Assembly: GCA_027493615.1 (NCBI GenBank)
Contig: JAOSKK010000038.1
Coordinates: 124,001-188,000, forward strand
Direction of reading: 5' to 3'
Source of the DNA: Verrucomicrobiota bacterium
GTDB lineage: Bacteria; Verrucomicrobiota; Verrucomicrobiia; Limisphaerales; J093
Length of the DNA stretch: 64,000 bases
Shown here: piece by piece, positions 34,100-43,556 of the stretch
Numbering within the stretch: the first letter of the stretch is position 1
How the letters are laid out: every line of letters starts with the position of its first letter
The notes under the pieces: generated by a model
Database searches by the model: none
Told to the model about the DNA's origin: nothing
The model's input: the letters and a program-made list of their open reading frames with translations, nothing else
Translations under genes and position numbers: made by a program

Positions 34100-35640
34100 T
34101 TAGGCCGGTGCAGCCGGAGAACGCGTCGTAGCCGTAACTGGTGACCCCACTGCCGATCACCACACTGGCCAGGCCCGTGCAGCCGTAGAACGCCCCCCAG
34201 CCGATGCTGGTGACGCTGTCGGGGATCACCACGCTGGTCAGGCCAGTGCAGCTAGAGAACGCCGCGCCTCCGATGCTGGTGACGCTGTCAGGGATTGTGA
34301 TGATGGTTAGGCTGGTGCAGCTGGAGAATGCTGAAGTTGGGATATACGTAACGCCCTGGTCAATAGTGACGCTAGTCAGGCTCGTGCAGTCTGCAAAGGT
34401 AGCAGAACTACACCCCTACTTACCCGAGCACAGTACTCCCCACTCGATCACGCTACCCGGGATTCGTATGCTGGTCAGGTCAATGCAGCCATAGAATGCC
34501 CTATACCCGATGCTGGTGACGCTGTTGGGGATCGTGATGCTGGTCAGACCGCCAGAGAACGCATAGCTCCCGATGCTGGTGACGCTGTCGGGGATCACCA
34601 CGTTGGTCAGGCCGGTGCACCCAGAGAACACCCCCGACTCGATCCTGGTGACGCTGTCGGGGATCACCACGCTGGTCAAGCCGCTGCAGTTACCGAACGC
34701 CCAGTCCCCGATGCTGGTGACGCTGTCGGGGATCACCACGTTGGTCAGGCCGGTGCAGTCATAGAACGCCCAGCCTCCGATGCTGGTGACGCGGTTGGGA
34801 ATCAGCACGCGGGTCAGCCTGGTGCAACCAGAGAACGCCGAATGCCCGATGGTGGTGACGCTGTCGGGGATCACCACGCGGGTCAGCCTGGTGCAGCCAG
34901 AGAACGCCGAATGCCCGATGGTGGTGACGCTGTCGGGGATCACCACGCGGGTCATGCTGCTGCAGTTCGCAAGAAATCTATCGCCAAGGTGTGTCACAGG
35001 CACGCTGTCTACCATTGCCGGAATTATGACCGCGCCACTCGGGCATCCTTCTTTCCGGAACAGCATGACTCCACTTCCGATTTCTGCGAACTCGAGCCTA
35101 TTACACTCTGAGAAGACGAAGGCGCCGAAGCTGGTGAGGCTGTTGCCGATCACCACATGTGTCAGGCCAGCGCAGCCAGAGAACGCATAGCCTTCGATGC
35201 GGGTGACGCTGTCGGGGATCGTGATGCTGGTCAGGCCGCTGCAGCTTGAGAACGCCCAACTCCCGATGCTGGTGACCCTGTTGCCGATCACGACGTTCGT
35301 GAGGCCGGTGCAGTTCGCGAATGCCAGATCCCCAATCTCGCCCACGCCGTTGCCGATCACGACGTTGGTCAGACCGGTGCAGCCGGAGAGCGCCCAGTCC
35401 CCGATGCTGGTGACGCTGTCGGGGATTGCGATGCTCGTCGGGCCGGTGCAGCCAGAGAACGCATCGCTCCCGATGCTGGTGACGCTGTCGGGGATCACCA
35501 CGCTGGTCAGGCCGGTGCAGCTAGAAAATGCGCCGCCGGCCGTCCAGCCTCCACCGATTGTGGTGACGCTGTGGGGGATGATCACGCTGGTCAGCCCAGT
35601 GCAGCCAGAAAACGCCCCCTGCCCAATCTCGGTGACGGTA
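34100..35640. repeat. Tandem about 69-bp LRR-coding repeats
   Basis: Recurrent ccgatgctggtgacgctgtcggggatcaccacgctggtcaggccggtgcag... at about 69-nt spacing; further copies at 37070-37450. Confidence 0.9.
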
Positions 35641-35665
35641 TCGGGGATTGTGTAGGCCCCCCTTA

Positions 35666-36984
35666 GGACTCGCGAAAGAATAACTTGAGCAATTCGGCTT
35701 GCCTTACACAGCTACGTTGGGGATGCTGCGCCCACGCAAGATCCTCAGACTATCCATCGTATCCGGCTCAAGTATCAGTCGCTCGCTGAACTGATGGACG
35801 AACGCATGCGCCGACAGTGGGCGGCGGCCGAGGCCTCGGCCTTGGGATGGGGCGGGGTCAGTGCGGTGGCGGTGGCGACGGGCCTGGCCCGCAATACGAT
35901 CATGGCGGGGGGGCGCGATCTGGCCCGGCGACGAGAGCAGCCCCGGGCGACGGTCACGCTGCGGATCCGGGCGCCGGGAGGCGGGCGCAAGCCGCTGACC
36001 GAAACCGATCCCCACCTCCTGGCTGCCTTGGAGGCGTTGGTGGACCCTGCCACCCGCGGCCATCCCGAATCGCCCTTGCGCTGGACCTGCAAGAGTACGG
36101 CTGCCTTGGCGGAGGCACTGCAACGCCAGCAACATCCCGTGAGTGATCGGACGGTCGCGACCTTGCTCAAAGCCGCCGGCTACAGCTTGCAGGCCAACCG
36201 CAAGACGCGCGAGGGGTCCTCGCATGAGGATCGGAATGCGCAGTTCGAGCACATCAATCGGCGGGTGCTGGCGTTGCAGCGCCAGGGGGAGCCGGTGGTT
36301 TCGATTGACACCAAAAAGAAGGAATTGGTGGGCGAATTCAAGAATTTGGGCCAGGAGTGGGAGCCGACCGGCACCCCGGTTCCGGTCAAGGTGCATGACT
36401 TTCCGGAGAAGGGCGTGGGCAAGGCCATTCCCTACGGGGTGTACGATTTGGCCAGCAACGAGGGCTGGGTGAGTGTGGGGATCGATCATGACACCGCTGA
36501 GTTTGCCGCGGCCAGCATCCGGCGGTGGTGGCAGGAGATGGGTGCGGAGCGCTTTCCGCGGGCGACCAAGCTGATGATCACCGCCGATGGGGGTGGCAGC
36601 AACGGCACGCGGAACCGGCTCTGGAAGGTGGCCTTGCAGGCGTTGGCCGATGCGCTGGGGTTACGGCTGGAGGTCTGCCATTTTCCGCCCGGCACCAGCA
36701 AATGGAACAAGATCGAGCATCGGCTCTTCAGCTTCATTACCAAGAACTGGCGCGGTCGCCCGCTGACCAGCTATCAGGTGATTGTGAATCTGATCGCGCA
36801 CACGACGACCAAGGCGGGGCTGCGGGTGCGCGCCGCGCTGGACACCAATGAGTATGAGACTGGAATTGAAGTGAGTGATGAGGAGCTGGCACGTGTACGC
36901 ATTGTCCCAGCGCGGTTTCATGGGGACTGGAACTATGCCATTTGTCCTCACACATAATTGCTCAAGTTATTCTTTCGCCCTGCC
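35666..36984 (+). mobile_element. ISAzo13-family-like insertion sequence with terminal inverted repeats and 3-bp TTA duplication
   Basis: gcgaaagaataacttgagcaatt at 35672-35694 is inverted at 36956-36978; GG...CC termini; TTA at 35663-35665 and 36985-36987. Confidence 0.85.
35794..36957 (+). CDS. ISAzo13-like transposase
   Basis: MDERMRRQWAAAEASALGWGGVSAVAVATGLARNTI...; SIDTKKKELVGEFKNLGQEW; ITADGGGSNGTRNRLWK; KIEHRLFSFITKNWRGRPLTSYQVIVNLIAHTTT. Confidence 0.9.
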   Translation: MDERMRRQWAAAEASALGWGGVSAVAVATGLARNTIMAGGRDLARRREQPRATVTLRIRAPGGGRKPLTETDPHLLAALEALVDPATRGHPESPLRWTCKSTAALAEALQRQQHPVSDRTVATLLKAAGYSLQANRKTREGSSHEDRNAQFEHINRRVLALQRQGEPVVSIDTKKKELVGEFKNLGQEWEPTGTPVPVKVHDFPEKGVGKAIPYGVYDLASNEGWVSVGIDHDTAEFAAASIRRWWQEMGAERFPRATKLMITADGGGSNGTRNRLWKVALQALADALGLRLEVCHFPPGTSKWNKIEHRLFSFITKNWRGRPLTSYQVIVNLIAHTTTKAGLRVRAALDTNEYETGIEVSDEELARVRIVPARFHGDWNYAICPHT

Positions 36985-37688
36985 TTAGGCCCTGCGGAAA
37001 CCGGATAAGCAGCCTCCGGCCCTTGTCAAAGAGAACGCCGGCCTCACTGCTGTAGGCGGCATTGACCGAACCCACCTCGATGCTGCTCAGGCCGCTGCAG
37101 CCAGAGAACGCTCCGCACCCGATGCTGCCGACCCTGTCAGGGATCACGACGCGGGTTAAGCCGGTGCAGTTCGCGAATGCCAGATCCCCAATCTCGCCTA
37201 CGCCGTTGCCGATCACGACGTTGGTCAGACCGGTGCAGCCGGAGAACGCCCTCTCCCCGATCCTGGTGACGCTGTCGGGGATCACCACATGTGTCAGGCC
37301 AGCGCAGCGAGAGAACGCCCAGGACTCGATGCTGATGACGCTGTCGGGAATCACCACGCTGGTCAGGCCGGTGCAGTTACCGAACGCCCAGTCCCCGATG
37401 CTGGTGACGCTGTCCGGGATCACCACGCTGGTCAGCGCGGCGTTCTGAAACGCCTGTTGCGCGATGCGGGTCACGGGCAGGCCGGCGATGGCCGCCGGGA
37501 TGGTCACTTCACCACCCGGGCCGGTGTAGCCGGTGATGGTGATTTCCGTGCCGCTGAACTCGTACCGGAAATGCCCGAGCTCCGCGGCGCGGACCTGCAC
37601 GAGCGCCGGGATCAAGAAGAAGCCGAGGAGGAGCGCGTTGGTTTTCATAGGTCAGTGCTTGATCGTATGGTCTTCACCCAGTCCCGGA

Positions 37689-37767
37689 CCGGTCCCTGCG
37701 CGCGGGTCGTTGGCTGCGCCGAAGCGAGTCAGCGGCTCGTGGTGGCAGTAGCGGATTGATCGCACAA
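37689..37767 (-). promoter_or_regulatory. Upstream block R2, near-identical to R1, 41 bp upstream of the LRR gene start
   Basis: Direct alignment with 33084-33165. Confidence 0.5.
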
Positions 37768-38376
37768 CGGCGCCGGACAGGCAAGGCTCATCCTCACGGC
37801 GGGGGATGTTCACACCCGAATTCATGAGTGGCCATCCGAACAGCGCACGCATCGGGCATGCCAGAAGTGACGCGAAGTGTTCGGGGCGTTCTCTCCGAAT
37901 GACTTGCGAACACCGCACGGTCCCCACGCACGCGCGCCCAGGGCGTTTCTATGCGGACTCAGCAAAGCATAGGCCATAGAAGTCAGCATAGCCCGCATAG
38001 CGTGCCGGGTCCGAGTCTTCCGCGTTCAAGTCGAAACGGGGGCGGTGAGGACACCAAGCGGCGCTCAACCACAGCCCTGGAAATAGTGACCTGATACGCT
38101 TCCGGAAGTGACTCGGCCGCCGGCGAGGAGCGCGACAGCGGCTCTCTTGCCGCACTTGGCGGCGGGCTTTTCGACCTGTTCTCGCAGGCGACTTGAACCC
38201 GTTCTCGTCAGGCGTCTCCGGGCGCCAAAATGTTTGGCGATTGTTTGGCAATGGGACTTTCTGCGACATCCTGGCGAATGCTGGAACATGGGAGAGGCGG
38301 GCGACAAGAATCGTGCCAAGTCGGCGGCGAAGTTCCTGAAGGCCAGCGGGATAAGTCCTTGATGATCAACGGCGGT

Positions 38377-38429
38377 TGGTTGCGGGGGTAGGATTTGAAC
38401 CTACGACCTTCAGGTTATGAGCCTGAAGG
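38377..38429 (-). repeat. tRNA-Met (CAU) 3'-half fragment, att-site-like
   Basis: Minus strand CCTTCAGGCTCATAACCTGAAGGTCGTAGGTTCAAATCCTACCCCCGCAACCA: anticodon arm, T arm, acceptor 3' strand and CCA; no D arm or 5' acceptor strand. Confidence 0.8.
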
Positions 38430-38727
38430 TCCAGGACACAGTCGGAGCTGGATGTCGCGGACAGGGTTCGCGGCGACAGCCTCGCGTGGCGATGCCGCAG
38501 TGAAGGAGACACCGAGAACTGCGCTCGCCGCTCACCACCCGTTGGATGCGGCTCGCGCCGAGCGCATTTTCGCCAGGAGCAGGAGCGACGTCCCGACCCA
38601 GCGCCGCCGGCGCTACCGCGGCGCAATCGTGATGTTCAGATCCTTCTTGTCACCCGGTCTTGTCATCGAGGAAGGCCATTCGGCTTGCCACGAGGGTTTG
38701 GATCGCGCGTCATGATCCGAGCTGGGT

Positions 38728-40851
38728 ATGCACATCGAGTCCCTGCGAGCGGAAAACGTCCGCCATCTGGAGCCCTGCGAACACGCTTTCAGCGCCGGGC
38801 AAGGCGCGATCCGGAAGTGGACGGTGCTGGAGGCGACGGACGCGTCGCACGCGCTCCTGCGTTGCGTGGCGCTGGCGGGTCTCGGGCGACGGCAAATGCT
38901 CCTCCTGGCCTGCAGCCTGAACGGAGAGTTGGTCGAGCAGCGGGCCCTTCCCGCCCATCTGGAATTCGTGCTCATCCGCCACGCCCCGCAGGAACGGATG
39001 CCTCACAGCCCGGTGCGCCAGCAGTCGGGTTGGCATTTCTGGGCTGATGGCCGGGTTGCCCCCGTGCTGAAACCGGCCTTCCGTTCGCCCGGATGGGGAG
39101 CGCGATTCGGTCGTCCTGACCTCGGCAGGTCGCACCACGGGCGGCTGGTTGTCGGCTACGGTCGCCAGGTGATCCCGCACGTCGGCACCGACCAGTTCGA
39201 TATCTATCCGGACCAACGGCTGAGGCGCTGCGCCGGTTTATTCGATGCGGCAGCCCGCGTGACAGATCCCCTGGCGTTCCTGGACCGCCTCCGTCGCAAG
39301 AGTTGCTATCGGGCGGGGCGTGCGCGCGCACTGCTCGCGCGGCTGAGCGCGGACTTGTCAGCGTGGCTCGGCTGGGACGTGGCCGACCTCCTGGCGCGTC
39401 CCGATGAGTTCGCGAAGCGCTGGCACGCCGAGCCGGCAACTCGGCGGACACCCGCCATCGTGCTGCTGGATGTTGCCCGGCACGTTTACGATGCCGCCGA
39501 GCACTTGGCCGATCCAGACCCCCTCACGCAGCCGGGCGTGGTGTTGCTGGCGGGGGCCGACGCGTGGTGCCCAGGAGTCCGCCTAAACCGCTTTCTCGAA
39601 TTGCTGGACGCGCGGTTCCCCAGACTCCAGTTCCTCATCACGCTTTCGGCGTCGGGTCGTCGGCAGTTCCCGACGGAGCTTCTGCGCAAGCGCCTGCCCG
39701 TTCCCGAGGCCCAACCTCGCCCGCGTCCGGTCCCGGTCCGCCGTTTGGCGCCGGCGACCGTGCTGTTAGTCGACGTGGACAGCACGCTGCCCAACCTGGC
39801 CTTGATGAAACTGAGCCGGGGTTTCAAGGCCCAGGGGCGTCGGGTGGTCCTGGCGCGCGGCGTGCAATCACTACCCATGGCCGGAACGATCCTGGCCAGT
39901 TGCGTGTTCAACACGCCGGGCTCGGCGAAGCGCGTCGAGATACTGCGCCGTCGGTACGGCGACACGCTGGTGCTGGGCGGTTCCGGCGTGGATCTGGGTC
40001 TGCGCCTGGCGCCCGAGGTCGAGGCGCTGGCTGCCGACTACTCGCTGTACCCGGAGCTCGGCGATCGGGCCGTCGGTTTCCTGACGCGGGGCTGTCCGCA
40101 GCATTGTCCCTTCTGCATTGTGCCAAAGAAGGAGGGACCACCGCGTCGGGTCAGCGATTTGGACACGCTGTTGCAGGGCCGGAAGAAGCTGATCCTGCTC
40201 GACGACAACCTGTTGGCCCACGCGGATGGCCCGGCGTTGCTCGAGGAGATGGCCCGCCGGCGCCTGCAGGTGAACTTCAACCAGACCCTCGATCTGCGGC
40301 GGCTCACCCCGGAGACGGCCGGCCTGCTGCGTCGTGTCTCCTGCGCCAACGCGGCGTTCACCCGCCGCACGTATCATTTCAGCCTGAACGATGCGCGTGG
40401 TCTTGAGCGGGTAAGGCAGCAGTACGCGCTGCTGCAAACCACGCCTTCGGACAACGTCGAGTTCGTCTGCATGTACGGCTTCAACACCACGCTGGCGGAA
40501 GACGTGGAACGGTTTCGGTTCCTGCGCTCGCTGCCGGGGGCGTATGTGTTTGTCCAGCGCTACCAGCCGGTTCCTGGCGGTCCGCCAGCCGATCTCCAGG
40601 GCTACTTCGATGAGCGGGCCGACGGCCTCCTCAGCGAACTGGTGCACATCGTGTATCGCCAGAACATGAAAAGCATGGAGACGTACTACCGCTGGCTGGC
40701 CCTGCAATACGCCGCGCAGTGTGGGCGCATCCACGCCGAGCTGGTCGAAACCCTGTTCCGCTACAACGGTCGCTCGCGCATGGGGGGGTTCCTGCACCGG
40801 CTGGGCGAGCTCTGTAAAGTGGGCGCGACGGAGATTTCACCGCGAAGTTGA
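38728..40851 (+). CDS. Fusion: degenerate RecF/AAA-ATPase-like N-terminal region plus B12-binding-like/radical SAM C-terminal domain
   Basis: MHIESLRAENVRHLEPCEHAF...RKWTVLEATDASHALLRCVALAGL (no GxxxxGKS); LLVDVDSTLPNLALMKLSRGFKAQGRRVVLARGV; GFLTRGCPQHCPFCIVPKKEGPPR (CX3CX2C). Confidence 0.75.
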   Translation: MHIESLRAENVRHLEPCEHAFSAGQGAIRKWTVLEATDASHALLRCVALAGLGRRQMLLLACSLNGELVEQRALPAHLEFVLIRHAPQERMPHSPVRQQSGWHFWADGRVAPVLKPAFRSPGWGARFGRPDLGRSHHGRLVVGYGRQVIPHVGTDQFDIYPDQRLRRCAGLFDAAARVTDPLAFLDRLRRKSCYRAGRARALLARLSADLSAWLGWDVADLLARPDEFAKRWHAEPATRRTPAIVLLDVARHVYDAAEHLADPDPLTQPGVVLLAGADAWCPGVRLNRFLELLDARFPRLQFLITLSASGRRQFPTELLRKRLPVPEAQPRPRPVPVRRLAPATVLLVDVDSTLPNLALMKLSRGFKAQGRRVVLARGVQSLPMAGTILASCVFNTPGSAKRVEILRRRYGDTLVLGGSGVDLGLRLAPEVEALAADYSLYPELGDRAVGFLTRGCPQHCPFCIVPKKEGPPRRVSDLDTLLQGRKKLILLDDNLLAHADGPALLEEMARRRLQVNFNQTLDLRRLTPETAGLLRRVSCANAAFTRRTYHFSLNDARGLERVRQQYALLQTTPSDNVEFVCMYGFNTTLAEDVERFRFLRSLPGAYVFVQRYQPVPGGPPADLQGYFDERADGLLSELVHIVYRQNMKSMETYYRWLALQYAAQCGRIHAELVETLFRYNGRSRMGGFLHRLGELCKVGATEISPRS

Positions 40852-41023
40852 ACCTGGGCTTATGTGCTCGGTTCTAGGGCGCCAAAGTTTGGCAGAAGTT
40901 TGGTTACGGTGCCTGCAATGGCCTGCAATGGCCGCAGCGCCGTGGGCAAGGCCGGGCAAGGTGGTTTGGCGGGCGATCTGACTGCGAGGTAGGAGCTTAA
41001 GCCGTCGTAAGTCCTTGATAGTG

Positions 41024-41100
41024 TGGCGCACCCATCAGGAGTTGAACCTGAAACCTTCTGATCCGTAGTCAGATGCTCTATCCAATTGAGCTATGGGTGC
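41024..41100 (-). tRNA. tRNA-Arg (anticodon ACG)
   Basis: Minus strand GCACCCATAGCTCAATTGGATAGAGCATCTGACTACGGATCAGAAGGTTTCAGGTTCAACTCCTGATGGGTGCGCCA folds as cloverleaf, CCA encoded. Confidence 0.95.
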
Positions 41101-41271
41101 GCTGGGCAGAAACCCACGTCGACCGATGTCTCGGCCGGTGCGCGCATCCTAGGCGGCCCGTCCCAACGCGTCAAGGTCGGCAACAAGCAAACGGCGGGCT
41201 CGCGATCCGGCCCCGACCGGGGCCTCGCATGAACGCACCCAGCCGTCAGGACGGGTGGATGGGGGCGGAGC

Positions 41272-43097
41272 TCAAGCCGATGAAGTTCGGCGGTGCAAGG
41301 GCGCCATCCTGGCTTGCCGCAACTCGAGTTGTCGCTGGATCGCCCTCACCCGCTCGTCCGGAGAAGTCGCAGGGTCCGAGATCCGACGCGTTAGCCGAGC
41401 CAACTCGTGGTTGATGGACTGGTTGCGCAGCCAGCGAATCGCGTCCATGAGGATCTGGGCGGCTTCCTCGGCGGGCACCTCCTGCGAGGCGGCCTCGGTG
41501 GCCAGTCGCGTGGCGACTTCATCATTCACCTCGGCCAGCAGCAGCGGGAGCGTGGGGGAGTCGCCCGCGGTGAAATGGGCGAACCGACAGGCGAGCAGCC
41601 GTCGCACCGCCGGGTGTTCCACCCAGTCGAGATCAAGATGGGTGAGGGCTTCCTCGATCAGGCTTTCGTGGCCGAGCAGGACGCGCAACAGCCAGAACTC
41701 GTGCGTCCGCGGAGCCGGGGGCGGCAGCGGTTGGCTCGGCGGGTTCGGTCTCGACGCGTACCGGTTCCGGGCGTCGCGCCTTCTTGAACTCCGTGCGCAC
41801 GGCTTCCACGCCGACGCCGAGTCGTTGGGCGGTCTTGTTGGCGAAGGTGTCCAGGAGGACGGCGTCGCCGGTCTTGAGCAGTTGTTCGCCCAGTCCGCGG
41901 ACAATGGCGGTGCGGCCGCGGTCGGAGGCGGGATCGTGTTCACGGCAGAGGCGTTGCAGCAGGTAATCGAAAAAGCCGGTGGCCCGGCTGAGCAGGGCGC
42001 GAAACGCTTCGCCGCCGTGGGCCTTGAGGAAGCTGTCCGGATCATGCGGCGCAGGCAGGAGGGCGACGCGAATGGCCAGGCCCGACGCGAGGAGGTCGTC
42101 GAGGGCGCGCAGGGCGGCGTTCTGGCCCGCGGTGTCGGCATCGAAACAGAGGATGACCTCGTTGACGTAACGCTTGAGGAGCCGGCAGTGGTCGGCGGTC
42201 AGCGCGGTGCCCTGCGGCGCGACCACGTTGGTGATGCCGCTGACGTGACAGGCGATGAGGTCGAGTTGGCCCTCGCAAATGATGGCCTGGCCGGTGTCGA
42301 GCAGGGCGCGTTTGGACTTGTCGAGCCCGTAGCAGACCCGGCCCTTGGTGAAGATGGGGGTCTCGGGTGAGTTGACGTACTTGCCGCCGAACTTCTCCTG
42401 CTCCGGGTTGAGGACACGTCCGCTGAAGGCGATCACGCGCCCCTGCTCGTCGCAGATGGGGAACATGAGCCGTCCGCGGAACCGGTCGTAGAGGCGGTCG
42501 GGATGGTCTCCTTCGCCGGACTTGCGGACGACCAGGCCGGCCCGTTCGAGGACCGCGAGGTCGTGTCCCTTGGATTTGGCCCAGTTGACGGTGTCGTCCC
42601 ACGCATCGGGGGCGTAGCCGAGGCGGAAGCGCTGGATGGCCTCGGCGGGGACGCCCCGCCGGGCGAGGTAATCGCGGGCAAAGCTGGGCGGCGGGGTCGC
42701 TGGCCAGGAGGGCTTGCCAGCGCTGGCAGACATGCTCGTGCAGGTTGAGCAGGGTTTCCTTGAGGAACTGACTGCGGGCCTGGCCGGGATTTGACTCGGT
42801 CTCGAGCGGGATGCGGGCCCGTTCGGCGAGGCGGCGGACGGCTTCGATGAAGCTGATGTTCTCGTACGCCTTGACGAACTCGAAGACGTCGCCGCCCTTG
42901 TGGCAGCCGAAGCAGTGGAAGATCTGGCGCTGGGGATTGACGTTGAAGCTGGGGGTCTTCTCCTTGTGGAACGGACAAAGCGCCAGGAAATTGGCCCCGG
43001 CCCGCTTGGTGAGCGGGATGTAGCTTTGGATGACCTCGACGATGTCGCTCGCCGCGCGAATCAGGTCGAGGGTTTGGGGCGAAACCAGGGCGGCCAT
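41272..43097 (-). CDS. dnaG: DNA primase (two frameshifts)
   Basis: DIVEVIQSYIPLTKRAGANFLALCPFHKEKTPSFNVNPQRQIFHCFGCHKGGDVFEFV (zinc finger); GRLMFPICDEQGRVIAFSGRVL; EGQLDLIACHVSGITNVVAPQGTAL. Confidence 0.95.
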
Positions 43098-43556
43098 ACC
43101 GGGGGGTGATTCAACGTCGTGGCGGACGGGGGCGCAAGCCTGCCGGCGATCGGTGGATCGTCGGTCGGGCATTTCGCCGTTGACGGGCCGGCGTCAGGCT
43201 AACCTAATTCCCGCCCATGTTTTTGCTGATACTCGGATGGGAGCACGCGAGGACGGGTTACGCCGGGCTCGCACTGCGACCCGGGGCGGTTGGCGGGGTT
43301 GAGATGGCCCGGCGGTCGGGGGCGGGCCGCCTGTTCGCTTCGGGCCGGCTCGGTGGCGATGAACCGGGTGGGGGGCACGGGGGCTGGCGCCAAGCGTGGG
43401 GCGCGCTGCGCAAAGACCGCGCCGGCTTCCGGCGGCTCTTTGGGAATCAAGCTGCAGGCTGGAAGCCTGCACCACCGGTCCAGGGGAGGTGTCGTCGGCC
43501 GGGCGTTCGGCCGGGGGGCGGAGCGGCGCACACGGGGCAAGGAAAGCGAATCGCCC

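Larger units (their letters stand above)
33726..37648 (-). pseudogene. BspA-like leucine-rich-repeat (LRR_5) secreted protein, interrupted by an IS element and an in-frame TAG (34416-34418)
   Basis: MKTNALLLGFFLIPALVQVRAAELGHFRYEFSGTEITITGYTGPGGEVTIPAAIAGLPVTRI... then many SVTSIGxxAFxxCTGLTSVVIPD repeats; both halves same strand. Confidence 0.88.

Noticed and set aside
34100-35640. Regular about 69-bp repeats considered as a CRISPR array
   Set aside because: Repeats encode LRR_5 units in frame, there are no unique spacers, and no cas genes occur.
38377-38429. Functional tRNA-Met
   Set aside because: 5' acceptor strand and D arm absent; only a 3' half.
31864-41100. Complete DGR or retron
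   Set aside because: No reverse transcriptase ORF and no second template-like copy of the AAC-rich segment were found in the window; only the target-like signature is supported.
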